From Synergistaceae bacterium (GTDB taxonomy: Bacteria; Synergistota; Synergistia; Synergistales; Aminithiophilaceae), in NCBI GenBank assembly GCA_016756725.1, contig JAESII010000004.1, positions 1-64,000 of the forward strand: a DNA stretch of 64,000 bases. The letters run 5' to 3'. The notes under the pieces were generated by a model. It was given only the letters and a program-made list of their open reading frames with translations, had not been told where the DNA came from and made no database searches. A program made the position numbers and the translations under genes. Positions 53,649 through 62,136 of this stretch are shown here, in pieces; within the stretch, counting starts at the first letter, position 1, and every line of letters starts with the position of its first letter.

Positions 53649-53755
53649 AGTGTACCAAAGCGACGAGTTGCCTTTTCTACAGTAAGGGCTTCTGGTCTGC
53701 AAGGCTCCACTCGAAAGAGTGCCCTTAGGCCGCTACAGAGCGGCCTTCTTTTTTT
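53649..53755 (+). ncRNA. tracrRNA
   Basis: Starts with an anti-repeat (53649-53682): its first 21 bases are the exact complement of the 3' end of the CRISPR repeat (AGTGTACCAAAGCGACGAGT and one more), a bulge follows, and CTACAG pairs with the 5' CTGTAG of the repeat. Beyond this there are a stem AAGGGC/GCCCTT enclosing CACTC-GAAA-GAGTG, and a final AGGCCGCT/AGCGGCCT hairpin (53727-53746) followed by seven T, the terminator. About 107 bases, divergent from cas9. It guides RNase III processing of crRNA and joins it to Cas9. Confidence 0.93.
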
Positions 53756-53957
53756 CTCGCCCCTCCGCAACATCAGCCCCGCCCTTAGCTCAAATGACAT
53801 GGGTCCGCACGGTGTCGTGACGGCACGTGGAAAATCCTCCACTCCCTGGGATCACCCGCCTCCTTCCCTGTCTCTCGGACAGGGAAGGGTCTTCTGTGTT
53901 ACATTGGTCTTAGGGAAGGCAGAAAAAGAACCCCTCCGGAAGGCAGGCGACGCCTCG

Positions 53958-54686
53958 GTGAACGAAAGTGCCTTCAGTCCCGTCGGACCGTTCCTGGGAG
54001 AAGAGGCCGAGCGCCTCTCCGCCAGGTTGCGCCGTGGCCCCCAGGTGGGCGACGTCGCCGACGTCATGAGCGGCCTCTTTCCCTTCGAACCCCAGAAGGA
54101 AAGGCCCCTTCTCAACGGCCTGAAGGCCTTCACGGGCGACATCGCCCCCTACGAGACCCTTCCGGGGCCCCTGGGCTTCATCCGCTACGACAAGCGGCTC
54201 ACCGAGTTCCGCCCCCTGCGCTGCTTCACCGGTCCCCGGCTCCTTTTGAGGGTCCAGGCCGTCGCCGGCCGTCCCGCCTGCGCCTCCGTCGACGAGACCT
54301 GTGCCACGGGAGCCTCCGTTCTGACCATCATCCCCCGGGAGCGGCCCCTTCAGGGCCCCCTCCTGCTGGGGCTCCTCAACAGCCGCATCACGGCCGCCGT
54401 CGCCGGCGAAAGCCTTCTGGGCGGCCTTTCGGCCGAGGACGTCCTCGACCTTCCCTTCCCGCCGCTGAACCCCATGAACCGCCGCCATCGCGCCCTCCAG
54501 GGCGAGATCGTCTCCGCCGTCTACCGCCTGGCCTATCTCTGCCGGGAACGCCGCTCGGGCAAGCCTGACTGGGCGAACCGCGTCGTCGAGCGTCAGATCC
54601 GGGACACGGACCTCGTCCTCGACGATCTTCTGAGCCGGGCCTTCGGCCTCGACGACGACGACAGGGCCTACCTGGGCCTCGGCTAG
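53958..54686 (+). CDS. Orphan protein resembling the TaqI-like C-terminal specificity domain of DNA methylases
   Basis: About 242 residues if read from GTG 53958; the frame is open from 53799, and no start has a good ribosome site. The middle and C-terminal part resembles the target-recognition module of Eco57I/TaqI-like N6-adenine methylases: FTGPRLLLRVQAVAG, then a ASVLTIIPRE strand, LLGLLNSRITAAVAG and DLPFPPLNPMNRRHRALQGEIV with the LP.PP turn, and a helical end. No methylase catalytic motif (NPPY) is present. It may be a degraded remnant of a restriction-modification gene, or a small DNA-binding protein. It lies next to the CRISPR locus but on the other side of the tracrRNA. Confidence 0.5.
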   Translation: MNESAFSPVGPFLGEEAERLSARLRRGPQVGDVADVMSGLFPFEPQKERPLLNGLKAFTGDIAPYETLPGPLGFIRYDKRLTEFRPLRCFTGPRLLLRVQAVAGRPACASVDETCATGASVLTIIPRERPLQGPLLLGLLNSRITAAVAGESLLGGLSAEDVLDLPFPPLNPMNRRHRALQGEIVSAVYRLAYLCRERRSGKPDWANRVVERQIRDTDLVLDDLLSRAFGLDDDDRAYLGLG

Positions 54687-54712
54687 AGACGACGGAGGAG
54701 ATCCTCCCCTTT

Positions 54713-54737
54713 CCCGGCCTCTCCCATGGAGGCCGGG
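54713..54737. terminator. GC-rich hairpin after the orphan gene, no U-tract
   Basis: CCCGGCCTC (54713-54721) pairs with GAGGCCGGG (54729-54737) around a 7-base loop. It lies 27 bases after the stop of the upstream gene and just before the remB promoter. Confidence 0.45.
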
Positions 54738-54747
54738 CCCGGTGATT

Positions 54748-54756
54748 TGCTATAAT
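54748..54756 (+). promoter_or_regulatory. Extended -10 promoter of remB-gyrB
   Basis: TGCTATAAT (54748-54756) is a perfect extended -10; no good -35 lies 17 bases upstream. Transcription would begin about 54763, 29 bases before ATG 54792. Confidence 0.6.
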
Positions 54757-54791
54757 AGATAGGTTGTTGATGCCGCAAGGAGGGAAGGCCG

Positions 54792-55004
54792 ATGATCATT
54801 CCCCTTGAAGGGGAACGCCTCGTTCTCATGGCTGACGTCGTCGCCCTCGTGCGGGGCGACGGCCTGACGGAGATCGTCGGCCGCGACGGCTCGCTCAGGA
54901 CGACGGGGCTGACTCCGATGACGCTCCGGGCACGGCACCGGAAACTCTGGACCGGAGGACGCCTCCGCGCGGCAAACCTGCTTCAAGGAGGACACGATTC
55001 ATGA
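54792..55004 (+). CDS. remB: DUF370 protein, RemB/YaaB-like regulator
   Basis: A 70-residue protein with the DUF370 pattern ([18 protein letters not shown]). In Bacillus subtilis the homologous gene remB (yaaB) lies directly before gyrB, the same order as here. The relative RemA is a DNA-binding activator of matrix genes; the role of RemB is poorly defined. ATG 54792 has AAGGAGGG upstream. Its TGA overlaps the gyrB start by four bases, so they are coupled. Confidence 0.8.
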   Translation: MIIPLEGERLVLMADVVALVRGDGLTEIVGRDGSLRTTGLTPMTLRARHRKLWTGGRLRAANLLQGGHDS

Positions 55005-56905
55005 ACGCACCGGCCCAATACAGCGCCAGCGACATTCAGATTCTCGAAGGACTGGAGGCCGTCCGCCGTAGGCCGAGCATGTACATCGGCGACACGGGGG
55101 CGCGGGGCCTTCACCATCTCGTCTACGAGGTGGTCGACAACGCCATCGACGAATCCATGGCCGGTTTCTGCAGCCATATCGAGATCATTCTTCACGACGA
55201 CGGCAGCGTCACCGTCGAGGATGACGGACGGGGCATCCCCGTCGATCCCCATCCGGCCACGGGACGACCCGCGGCCGAGGTGGTCCTGACCAAGCTCCAC
55301 GCCGGAGGCAAGTTCGACAAGAAAGCCTACCAGGTCTCGGGCGGTCTTCACGGCGTCGGCGTCTCCGTCGTCAACGCCCTCTCGAACTGGCTCCTTCTGA
55401 CGGTGAGCCGGGGCGGGAGCCTCTGGCGCCAGCGTTTCGAGAAGGGCGTTCCCGTGACGGACCTCGTCATGGAGGGGGCGACGGACCGGCGGGGGACGAA
55501 AGTCCGGTTCCAGCCCGACGAGACGATCTTCACCGAGACGACCCTTTCCTGGGACGTCCTGGCCGTGCGGATGCGGGAGCTGGCCTTCCTCAATCCCGGC
55601 CTGTCCATCGTCCTCCGCGACGAGCGCACGGGCAAGGAGAAGACCTTCTGCTATTCCGGCGGGATCGGCAGTTTCGTCGAATACCTCAACCGCGGCAAAA
55701 CGACCCTCTTCACCGCCCCCGTCGTCATCGAGGGCGAGAAGGACGGCGTCGTCGTCGCCGTGGGCCTCCAGTACAACGACACCTACCAGGAGCGCGTCTT
55801 CGCCTACGCCAACCTGATCCACACCATCGAGGGGGGCACTCACGTCTCGGGCTTCCGCACCGCCCTGACCCGGGCCGTCAACGAGATGGCCCGGCGCCAG
55901 AAGCTCTTCAAGGAGAAAGACCCCAACCTGAGCGGCGACGATCTCAAAGAGGGGCTGACGGCGGTCATCTCCGTCAAGCTCCCCGAACCTCAGTTCGAGG
56001 GGCAGACGAAGACGAAGCTGGGCAACGGCGAGATCAAGGGCATCGTCGACTCCCTCCTCTACGAGGGCCTGCTCAACGTCATGGACGACAACCCCGAGAT
56101 CCTCAAGCCCGTCGTGGACAACGCCATCAAGGCCCGCCAGGCCCGGGAGGCGGCCAAGAAGGCCCGCGAGCTGGTCCGGCGCAAGTCGGCCATGACCGGC
56201 CTCGACCTGCCGGGCAAGCTGGCCGACTGCTCGAGTCACAAGCCCGAGGAGTGCGAGGTCTTCATCGTCGAGGGCGACTCGGCAGGAGGCAGCGCCAAAC
56301 AGGGCCGGGACCGCCATTTCCAGGCCATCCTCCCCCTGCGGGGCAAAATCCTCAACGTCGAGAAGGCCCGCCTCGACAAGGCCCTCTCCAACAACGAGAT
56401 CCGGACCATGATCCAGGCCCTGGGCTGCGGCATCGGCGACGATTTCGACACCACCAAACTCCGCTACCACCGGATCATCATCATGACCGACGCCGACGTC
56501 GACGGAGCCCACATCCGGACGCTCCTGCTGACCTTCTTCTACCGCTTCATGCCCGAGATCATCGATCAGGGCTATCTCTACGTGGCCCAGCCGCCTCTTT
56601 ACCGCGTCCAGGCCGGCAAGGAGATCCTCTACTGCTACTCCGAGAAGGAGCTGCGCGAGACGACGGACGCCTTCGCCGCCAACAGGAAATACGGCATCCA
56701 GCGCTACAAAGGGCTTGGCGAAATGAACCCCCAGCAGCTCTGGGAAACGACGATGGACCCGGCCCGGCGCATGCTCAAGCGCGTCGAAGTCGACGACGCC
56801 GTCGAGGCCGACGAGTACTTCACCATCCTCATGGGCGACAAGGTGGAGCCGCGGCGCGAGTTCATCGAAGCCCATGCCATGGAAGTCCGCAACCTCGACA
56901 TCTGA
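55001..56905 (+). CDS. gyrB: DNA gyrase subunit B
   Basis: A 634-residue ATPase subunit of gyrase. The GHKL ATP fold has [29 protein letters not shown] with the catalytic Glu/Asn, DDGRGIPV and [14 protein letters not shown]. The TOPRIM domain has [18 protein letters not shown] and [19 protein letters not shown], cited as [14 protein letters not shown]. The C-terminal [18 protein letters not shown] is the GyrA contact. Length is that of the short GyrB without the Gram-negative insertion. ATG 55001 has GGAGGACAC upstream. gyrA is elsewhere in this window. Confidence 0.97.
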   Translation: MNAPAQYSASDIQILEGLEAVRRRPSMYIGDTGARGLHHLVYEVVDNAIDESMAGFCSHIEIILHDDGSVTVEDDGRGIPVDPHPATGRPAAEVVLTKLHAGGKFDKKAYQVSGGLHGVGVSVVNALSNWLLLTVSRGGSLWRQRFEKGVPVTDLVMEGATDRRGTKVRFQPDETIFTETTLSWDVLAVRMRELAFLNPGLSIVLRDERTGKEKTFCYSGGIGSFVEYLNRGKTTLFTAPVVIEGEKDGVVVAVGLQYNDTYQERVFAYANLIHTIEGGTHVSGFRTALTRAVNEMARRQKLFKEKDPNLSGDDLKEGLTAVISVKLPEPQFEGQTKTKLGNGEIKGIVDSLLYEGLLNVMDDNPEILKPVVDNAIKARQAREAAKKARELVRRKSAMTGLDLPGKLADCSSHKPEECEVFIVEGDSAGGSAKQGRDRHFQAILPLRGKILNVEKARLDKALSNNEIRTMIQALGCGIGDDFDTTKLRYHRIIIMTDADVDGAHIRTLLLTFFYRFMPEIIDQGYLYVAQPPLYRVQAGKEILYCYSEKELRETTDAFAANRKYGIQRYKGLGEMNPQQLWETTMDPARRMLKRVEVDDAVEADEYFTILMGDKVEPRREFIEAHAMEVRNLDI

Positions 56906-56933
56906 TCCTCCCCGTCCAGCGAGCGATCCCGCC

Positions 56934-56963
56934 GGGACGCCCTTGAAGGGCGTCCCGATTTTT
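56934..56963 (+). terminator. Intrinsic terminator of remB-gyrB
   Basis: GGGACGCCCT (56934-56943) pairs perfectly with AGGGCGTCCC (56947-56956), followed by GATTTTT. Confidence 0.88.
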
Positions 56964-57030
56964 CTTGCCCTTCGTCCACAGAAATGAACTGCACTCCAAA
57001 TCTGATTTATTATTCCAATCGTTATTTGTA

Positions 57031-57059
57031 TTGCAACTTTTGACGTCAAATACTACAAT
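57031..57059 (+). promoter_or_regulatory. Promoter with a TTTGACGTCAAA palindrome between -35 and -10
   Basis: TTGCAA (57031-57036), 17 bases and TACAAT (57054-57059). The spacer contains the perfect 12-bp palindrome TTTGACGTCAAA (57039-57050), placed like a repressor operator. A second dyad CACCGGTCCGGTG follows at about 57065-57077. It drives the 41-residue protein gene. Confidence 0.55.
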
Positions 57060-57112
57060 TAAATCACCGGTCCGGTGACGGCCGGGATCACGATTTCAGG
57101 GAGGCGACAGCC

Positions 57113-57238
57113 ATGTACGTTTTCGGATTCGGCGACTTCAAGGCCGCCCTCCGGCTCCTCCTCCAGCGGAGGAGCAGCGAGACGGTCCGCCTCGGCGACC
57201 GGGATCTGGACCGCCTGGCCGACGGCGACAATCTCTAG
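57113..57238 (+). CDS. Small protein of 41 residues, unknown function
   Basis: Reads MYVFGFGDFKAALRLLLQRR, then a charged tail ending LADGDNL. ATG 57113 has AGGGAGGCG upstream, a plausible promoter lies 54 bases before it, and an intrinsic terminator follows 24 bases after the stop, so it looks like a real one-gene unit. An amphipathic N-terminal helix is likely. I recognise no family. Confidence 0.6.
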   Translation: MYVFGFGDFKAALRLLLQRRSSETVRLGDRDLDRLADGDNL

Positions 57239-57261
57239 AGACCAGCGACGGGGCAGCAGAA

Positions 57262-57286
57262 GGGAGAGGCGGAGCCTCTCCCTTTT
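57262..57286 (+). terminator. Intrinsic terminator of the small-protein gene
   Basis: GGGAGAGGC (57262-57270) pairs perfectly with GCCTCTCCC (57274-57282), followed by TTTT. Confidence 0.85.
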
Positions 57287-57383
57287 ACGTAGTTCAACGG
57301 GCTGCTCTTTCGGTGAACCGCCCCTGACGGCAGAGGCCGCAGCAGGCCATAATGGGATCACATCACACCAGGAGGTGCTGGAT

Positions 57384-57914
57384 ATGAAAAGAAAAAGCGC
57401 CGTACTCGTTCTGACTTTGGCCTCTCTCCTCGTGGCCTCTCTGGCTTTCGCCTACGGTCCCGGCAAAGGCGGGGGCGGCTTTGACGGAAGGGGCTACTTC
57501 GGCGGCACGATGATGAGAGCCTGCGAGGGGCCCCTCTGGGGAAGCCCCATGACCGAGGGCCGACGCGGAGGAGCCCTGCGCAACAGGGAGCTTTCAGCTG
57601 AGGACAAGGCCCGTTTTGACGAGCTCCGCAGGGCCCATCTCGAGCTTCGGGCCGCCCTGGCCGAACGTCCCATCGACGGGCAGAAGGTGGCGACCCTCCA
57701 GGACAAGGTCCGCGACCTCCGCTGGGGGAACCGCTCCGTTCCCGAGGAGATCGGCAAGAAGATGACGGCCCTGCGCCAGTCGGCCCTGGAGCTCCGCCTC
57801 GTCCTGGAGAAGAAGCCCGTCGACGAGAAGAAGGCCTCGGAACTTCACGAGAAGGTCCTCTCCCTGCGCAACGACATCGCCCGGTGGCGCCTGGCGGAGG
57901 AACTGAAGGATTGA
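57384..57914 (+). CDS. Exported Spy/ZraP-like helical protein
   Basis: A 176-residue protein with a signal peptide (about 1-23, ending SLAFA). After a Gly-rich stretch, residues 70-176 are two long amphipathic helices with paired repeats (FDELRRAHLELRAALAERPIDGQKVATLQDKV, then LRQSALELRLVLEKKPVDEKKASELHEKV, given as positions 77-108 and 127-155). The L-R-x-x-L pattern is like CpxP/Spy/ZraP periplasmic chaperones, which buffer metal or envelope stress. ATG 57384 has GGAGGTG upstream. It is followed by a strong terminator and by the copper ATPase, so a metal-stress role is plausible but not proved. Confidence 0.7.
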   Translation: MKRKSAVLVLTLASLLVASLAFAYGPGKGGGGFDGRGYFGGTMMRACEGPLWGSPMTEGRRGGALRNRELSAEDKARFDELRRAHLELRAALAERPIDGQKVATLQDKVRDLRWGNRSVPEEIGKKMTALRQSALELRLVLEKKPVDEKKASELHEKVLSLRNDIARWRLAEELKD

Positions 57915-57939
57915 GACGATCCCGCCGTCACAAAGAGGC

Positions 57940-57985
57940 AAAGAGGAGGGGAGGATGAAATCATCCTCCCCTCCTCTTTTTATAC
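57940..57985 (+). terminator. Intrinsic terminator with a perfect 19-bp stem
   Basis: Arms 57940-57958 and 57961-57979 are exact complements with a two-base loop, followed by TTTTTA. It ends the Spy/ZraP-like gene and abuts the copper operator. Confidence 0.9.
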
Positions 57986-57998
57986 CCGTACTGGGTAT
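57982..57998. promoter_or_regulatory. Copper-responsive operator (CsoR/CopY-like) before copA
   Basis: ATACCC-5-GGGTAT (57982-57998) is a perfect dyad of the type bound by CsoR repressors before copper efflux genes. A possible -10 (TATGAT) follows at 57996. No csoR gene is in the window. Confidence 0.6.
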
Positions 57999-58069
57999 GA
58001 TATGATGGTTGCCTGCCCTCTAGGGCAGAAATCGACAAAGCGCGGTTCGAAGCGACAGGAGGGTCCTTC

Positions 58070-60238
58070 ATGACAGAAAACAACGATCAGGCCAAGGTCA
58101 AGCGAAGCATCCGCGTCACGGGCATGACCTGCGCCACCTGCGCCCGCATGGTGGAGCGATCCCTCAAGAAGGTCGAAGGCGTCTCCTTCGCCGCCGTCAA
58201 TCTGGCGACGGAGACGGTTTTCGTCGTCGTCGACGACGAAAACCTGCCTCAGTCCCGGCTGGAGGAGGCCATCGTCAAGGCCGGCTACGGCTTTTCCTAC
58301 GACGCTCCCGAGGAGCTCGAAAGCCGCCGCTACCGTGAAGCGCGCAGGAATCTGACCGCCAGCTGGGCCGTGACGGCTCCCCTGATGGCCCTCATGGTCT
58401 TCCACATGATGGGGCGCCACATTCCGGGCTACACCTGGATGGAACTGGTCGGCGGCCTCATCGTCTTCGCCGGGGCGGGCCTGGCCACCTTCAAAGGGGC
58501 CTGGATCGCCCTTTCCCACCGCCACGCCAACATGGATGTCCTCGTCGTCTTCGGCGCCGTCGCCGCCTGGGCCACGGCCCTTCTCCATCTGGCCGGGCTG
58601 CCCCTGGCCTCCTTCGGCGCCCTGGGGCCGATGATCCTGGCCCTCCACATCACGGGACGGTTCATCGAGTCCCACCTGAGGGACAGGGCCACGAAGGAGA
58701 TCCGGGGCCTTCTCGATCTCCAGGCCCGGGAGGCCCGGGTGATCAACGACGACGGCTCGGAACTGCTCGTGCCCATCGAGGCCGTCAAGGAGGGCCTCCG
58801 CGTCCTCGTCCGCCCCGGCGAGCGTTTTCCCGCCGACGGACGGATTGACGACGGGAGGACCTCCGTCGACGAGTCGATGATCACCGGAGAATCCCTGCCC
58901 GTCACCCGCGACAGGGGCGAGCTCGTCACCGGCGGCTCGCTGAACCTGACCGGCGCCGTCACCGTCGAGGTGACCCGCGTCGGCGAGGACAGTTTCCTCG
59001 CCCAGATGATCGCCCTCATCCAGGAGGCCCAGGGGGCGAAGATCCCCATCCAGGCCTTCGCCGACAGGGTGACGAACGTCTTCGTTCCCGTCATCGTCAC
59101 CCTGGCTTTCGTCGCCGGCCTGACCTGGTTTGCCCGTTCCCAGGCCCTTGCTCCCCTTCTGGACTGGGCAGACTGCTTCCTTCCCTGGGTGACCTCCGTC
59201 AGGGACCCCCTCTCTCTAGGTCTTTTCGCCTTCATCACCACCGTCGTCATCGCCTGCCCCTGCGCCCTGGGGCTGGCCACGCCGATGGCCCTCATCGCCG
59301 CCACGGCCCGGGCCTCCCGCCACGGCCTGGTCATCCGCAACGCCGAGGCGATCCAGACGTCGCGCGATGTGGCCGTCGTCGTCATGGACAAGACGGGGAC
59401 GATCACGGAGGGGCGGCCCCAGGTGGTCGCACATGACCTCTCCGACGAGGACCTCGCCGCCGCCGCCGCCGTCGAAAGCCGCTCAAGCCACCCTCTGGCA
59501 CGGGCCATCTGCGACGCCGTCGCCGATCACCCCCAGGCTTCGGATGTGACGGAAGAGGTGGGCCAGGGCGTCTCGGGCACCGTCGGAGGCAGACGCTACT
59601 TTGTGGGCCGACCCGACGACGGGGAGATCTACCGCAGCCATCTCGACCGGGGGCGGACCGTCGTCGAGGTGCGCAAGGACGGGGAACGGGCGGGATTCAT
59701 CGCCATCGAAGACCCCCTTCGCGACGATGCCTTCGAGGCCGTCCGGCGCCTGAAGGAGCTCGGCATCCGCCCCGTCATGGCCACGGGCGACAACGAGCAC
59801 ACGGCCCGCGCCGTCGCCTCCCGAGCCGCCATCGGCGAAGTTCACGCCGCCGTCCGCCCCGAGGGCAAGCTCGACCTCATCCGGAGCCTCCAGGCCCAGG
59901 GTGTCAAGGTTCTCATGGTTGGCGACGGGATGAACGACGCCGCCGCCCTCAAGGGAGCCGACGTGGGCATCGCCATCGGAAGCGGAACGGACCTGGCCAT
60001 CGACAGCGCCGACATCGTCATCGTCCGGGGGGGCATCTCCTCCGTCGCCGAGGCGGTGGCCATTTCGAGAAAGACCTTTTCCATCATCGGCCAGAATCTC
60101 TTCTGGGCCTTCGCCTACAACGTCATCGCCGTTCCCCTGGCCATGGCGGCCCTGCTTCACCCCATCATCGCCGAAACGGCCATGGCCTTCAGCTCCATCT
60201 CGGTCATCCTCAACTCCCAGAGGATCAACCGGGGCTAG
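58070..60238 (+). CDS. copA: Copper-translocating P-type ATPase
   Basis: A 722-residue P1B ATPase that exports Cu(I). One N-terminal heavy-metal domain has GMTCATC (about 18-24); the membrane core has CPC in VVIACPCALGLATP; the phosphorylation loop is DKTGT, and TGES, TGDN and GDGMNDAAAL follow. One metal-binding domain and a CPC core with NxxS-like late helices favour copper or silver over zinc/cadmium. The stop overlaps the convergent cysK end by four bases. ATG 58070 has AGGAGGG upstream. Regulation by the adjacent dyad operator is likely. Confidence 0.95.
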   Translation: MTENNDQAKVKRSIRVTGMTCATCARMVERSLKKVEGVSFAAVNLATETVFVVVDDENLPQSRLEEAIVKAGYGFSYDAPEELESRRYREARRNLTASWAVTAPLMALMVFHMMGRHIPGYTWMELVGGLIVFAGAGLATFKGAWIALSHRHANMDVLVVFGAVAAWATALLHLAGLPLASFGALGPMILALHITGRFIESHLRDRATKEIRGLLDLQAREARVINDDGSELLVPIEAVKEGLRVLVRPGERFPADGRIDDGRTSVDESMITGESLPVTRDRGELVTGGSLNLTGAVTVEVTRVGEDSFLAQMIALIQEAQGAKIPIQAFADRVTNVFVPVIVTLAFVAGLTWFARSQALAPLLDWADCFLPWVTSVRDPLSLGLFAFITTVVIACPCALGLATPMALIAATARASRHGLVIRNAEAIQTSRDVAVVVMDKTGTITEGRPQVVAHDLSDEDLAAAAAVESRSSHPLARAICDAVADHPQASDVTEEVGQGVSGTVGGRRYFVGRPDDGEIYRSHLDRGRTVVEVRKDGERAGFIAIEDPLRDDAFEAVRRLKELGIRPVMATGDNEHTARAVASRAAIGEVHAAVRPEGKLDLIRSLQAQGVKVLMVGDGMNDAAALKGADVGIAIGSGTDLAIDSADIVIVRGGISSVAEAVAISRKTFSIIGQNLFWAFAYNVIAVPLAMAALLHPIIAETAMAFSSISVILNSQRINRG

Positions 60239-61161
60239 CGGGGAAACCGGAAGGCCTCGGTGCTGAGATACTTGTCACCCCGGTCGCAGGCGACGGTGAC
60301 GACGATCTCGTCGTCGCCGAAGCTCTCGGCGATCTTCCGGGCCGCCGCGATGTTGGCCCCCGACGAAATGCCCACAAAGAGCCCCTCCTCCCGGGCCAGG
60401 GACCGGGCCGTCTCCAGGGCCTCCTCGCCGGCGACGGGAAGAACCCGCGTCAGAAGAGACCGGTCGAGGTTGGCGGGGACGAAGCCGGCGCCGATACCCT
60501 GAATGACATGAGGACCGGGGGCCCCTCCGCTGAGGACGGGGCTCTCGGCCGGCTCGACGGCGACGATCTGGGCCTCGGGGTAGGCCGCCTTCAGGAGCGA
60601 GCCGGCCCCTGACAGGGTCCCTCCCGTGCCGACGCCGGCGACGAAGGCGGCAAGGTCGCGGCCCCTGAGATCGGCGACGATCTCAGGGGCCGTCGTGACC
60701 CGGTGCGCCCAGGGGTTGCCGGGATTGGAGAACTGATCGGGCATCCAGCCGCCGGGGAGCTCGCTGGCGAGCTCCTCGGCCCTGGCGATGGCCCCCTTCA
60801 TTCCCGCCGAAGCCGGAGTCAGTTCCAGCTCGGCGCCGTAGGCGGCCAGGACGGCACGGCGCTCGACGGACATCGATTCGGGCATGGTCAGAATAACCCG
60901 TAGCCCCAGGGCCCGGCCCCAGAGGGCCAGGGCGATCCCCGTGTTGCCCGACGTGGGCTCGACGACGACCGTCTCCTCCCGGAGGTCTCCTTGTGCCTCG
61001 GCGCGACGAAGCATCCCCCAGGCGGCCCGGTCCTTGACGGAACCGCCCAGGTTCTGCCCTTCGAGCTTGACGAGGACCGTGGCGCCCCTGCGGCGACGGA
61101 GCGCGAAAAGAGGCGTCTTCCCAGTGAAAGCCCTCAGGGAAAGGGCATCAACCTTAAGCAC
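60235..61161 (-). CDS. cysK: Cysteine synthase (O-acetylserine sulfhydrylase)
   Basis: A 308-residue PLP enzyme that makes cysteine from O-acetylserine and sulfide. The PLP Lys is in [10 protein letters not shown] (about 44), the substrate loop is [10 protein letters not shown], the phosphate loop is [10 protein letters not shown], and the late GISSGAN closes the site. Length is typical. ATG 61161 overlaps the cysE stop region by eight bases. It is the second gene of cysE-cysK, downstream of the cysteine leader peptide and terminator. Confidence 0.96.
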   Translation of the reverse strand: MLKVDALSLRAFTGKTPLFALRRRRGATVLVKLEGQNLGGSVKDRAAWGMLRRAEAQGDLREETVVVEPTSGNTGIALALWGRALGLRVILTMPESMSVERRAVLAAYGAELELTPASAGMKGAIARAEELASELPGGWMPDQFSNPGNPWAHRVTTAPEIVADLRGRDLAAFVAGVGTGGTLSGAGSLLKAAYPEAQIVAVEPAESPVLSGGAPGPHVIQGIGAGFVPANLDRSLLTRVLPVAGEEALETARSLAREEGLFVGISSGANIAAARKIAESFGDDEIVVTVACDRGDKYLSTEAFRFPR

Positions 61162-61855
61162 TGCAGCTCACCTCCTCCTTTTCGGCCTCCAGAGCGGCAA
61201 GACGGGCCTGGAGGACGTGGATCTCCTCTTCCAGATGATGGAGCCTCTGACGGAGAGGATCGGGCAGACGGCCGTGGGCCAGGCTTTCCGAAGGCGAGCA
61301 GCCTTCACTCTGGCGGCAACGGACAACGACGCCGGGAACGCCGACGACGGTGGCCCCGGACGGGACATCGCGGACGACGACGCTGCCGGCGCCGATCCGG
61401 GCTCCCCGACCGATGACGATATTGCCCAGCACCTTGGCGCCGCTGCCGATGAGGGCACCCTCCTCGACGGTGGGATGGCGTTTGCCCTTCTCCTTGCCCG
61501 TCCCCCCCAGAGTGACGCCCTGGTAGAGGGTGACGTTATCGCCGACGACGGCCGTCTCGCCGATGACGACGCCCATGCCGTGATCGATGAAGACCCCCCG
61601 TCCGATCGTCGCTCCCGGATGGATCTCGATGCCCGTCCACCAGCGGACGATCTGGGCCAGGAAACGGGGCAGAAGAGGAATACGGAGCCTGGCGTGGAGG
61701 AAGTGGATCAGCCTGTGGGCGCTGATGGCCTGAAATCCGGGGTAGCAGAGGAGGATTTCCAGAGTTCCCCAGAAACCGGAGGGCAAAGCCGGATCGCGGT
61801 CGCGGACAGCCTGAAAAGCCTGGGAAAGACGGTTCTGCTTCTTTTCCTTCATCAT
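61154..61855 (-). CDS. cysE: Serine O-acetyltransferase
   Basis: A 233-residue left-handed beta-helix enzyme that makes O-acetylserine from serine and acetyl-CoA, the first step of cysteine synthesis. [26 protein letters not shown] holds the catalytic Asp/His pair (IDHG), and the hexapeptide repeats continue to [20 protein letters not shown]. The C-terminal tail after this is unusual: a long coiled helix ([25 protein letters not shown]), given as the last 35 residues, ending SCSA. ATG 61855 has AAGGAGG seven bases upstream. An attenuator-like leader precedes it. Confidence 0.96.
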   Translation of the reverse strand: MMKEKKQNRLSQAFQAVRDRDPALPSGFWGTLEILLCYPGFQAISAHRLIHFLHARLRIPLLPRFLAQIVRWWTGIEIHPGATIGRGVFIDHGMGVVIGETAVVGDNVTLYQGVTLGGTGKEKGKRHPTVEEGALIGSGAKVLGNIVIGRGARIGAGSVVVRDVPSGATVVGVPGVVVRCRQSEGCSPSESLAHGRLPDPLRQRLHHLEEEIHVLQARLAALEAEKEEVSCSA

Positions 61856-61895
61856 CGTTTGCCTCCTTACACTCGAAAGACCTGAAAGAACCACG

Positions 61896-61929
61896 CGAAA
61901 AAGGGGCGTACCGCGACGGCACGCCCCTT
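61896..61929 (-). terminator. Attenuator terminator before cysE
   Basis: On the minus strand AAGGGGCGTGCCG (61929-61917) pairs with CGGTACGCCCCTT (61913-61901) with one G-U, followed by a run of T (complement of 61896-61902). It lies between the leader peptide and cysE, 40 bases before the gene, and should stop transcription unless prevented. Confidence 0.88.
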
Positions 61930-62013
61930 CTGAATGCGATATGGTTCGGTGGTGATCAAGCTCAATCAGCTGAAGCGGGCCTATGCCGCCGCAGCCTCAC
62001 GGGCCGCGGTGGA

Positions 62014-62070
62014 TCACTGGGAAAGGATCCACCGACAACAACAGCTCTGATTGAACGTACCCTTCTCCAT
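62014..62070 (-). CDS. Cysteine leader peptide of cysE-cysK
   Basis: An 18-residue peptide, MEKGTFNQSCCCRWILSQ, with three consecutive TGT Cys codons (62043-62035). ATG 62070 has AAGGTGGTGA five bases upstream. It lies about 26 bases after the predicted transcript start, and 85 bases before the terminator. Together these match classical amino-acid attenuators (trp, his), with cysteine as the signal. Ribosome stalling at the Cys codons when Cys-tRNA is scarce would change folding of the RNA downstream. Too short for standard gene finding. Supported by position, start signals and codon content; not by homology. Confidence 0.8.
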   Translation of the reverse strand: MEKGTFNQSCCCRWILSQ

Positions 62071-62102
62071 TGTTGTCACCACCTTGTCGAAACCTTGGGC
62101 CA

Positions 62103-62130
62103 AGAATAGCAGAACAGCCCGTTCTGTCAA
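62103..62130 (-). promoter_or_regulatory. Promoter of the cysE-cysK operon
   Basis: On the minus strand TTGACA (62125-62130), 16 bases and TATTCT (62103-62108). Transcription would start near 62096. Confidence 0.8.
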
Positions 62131-62136
62131 CTCCCC

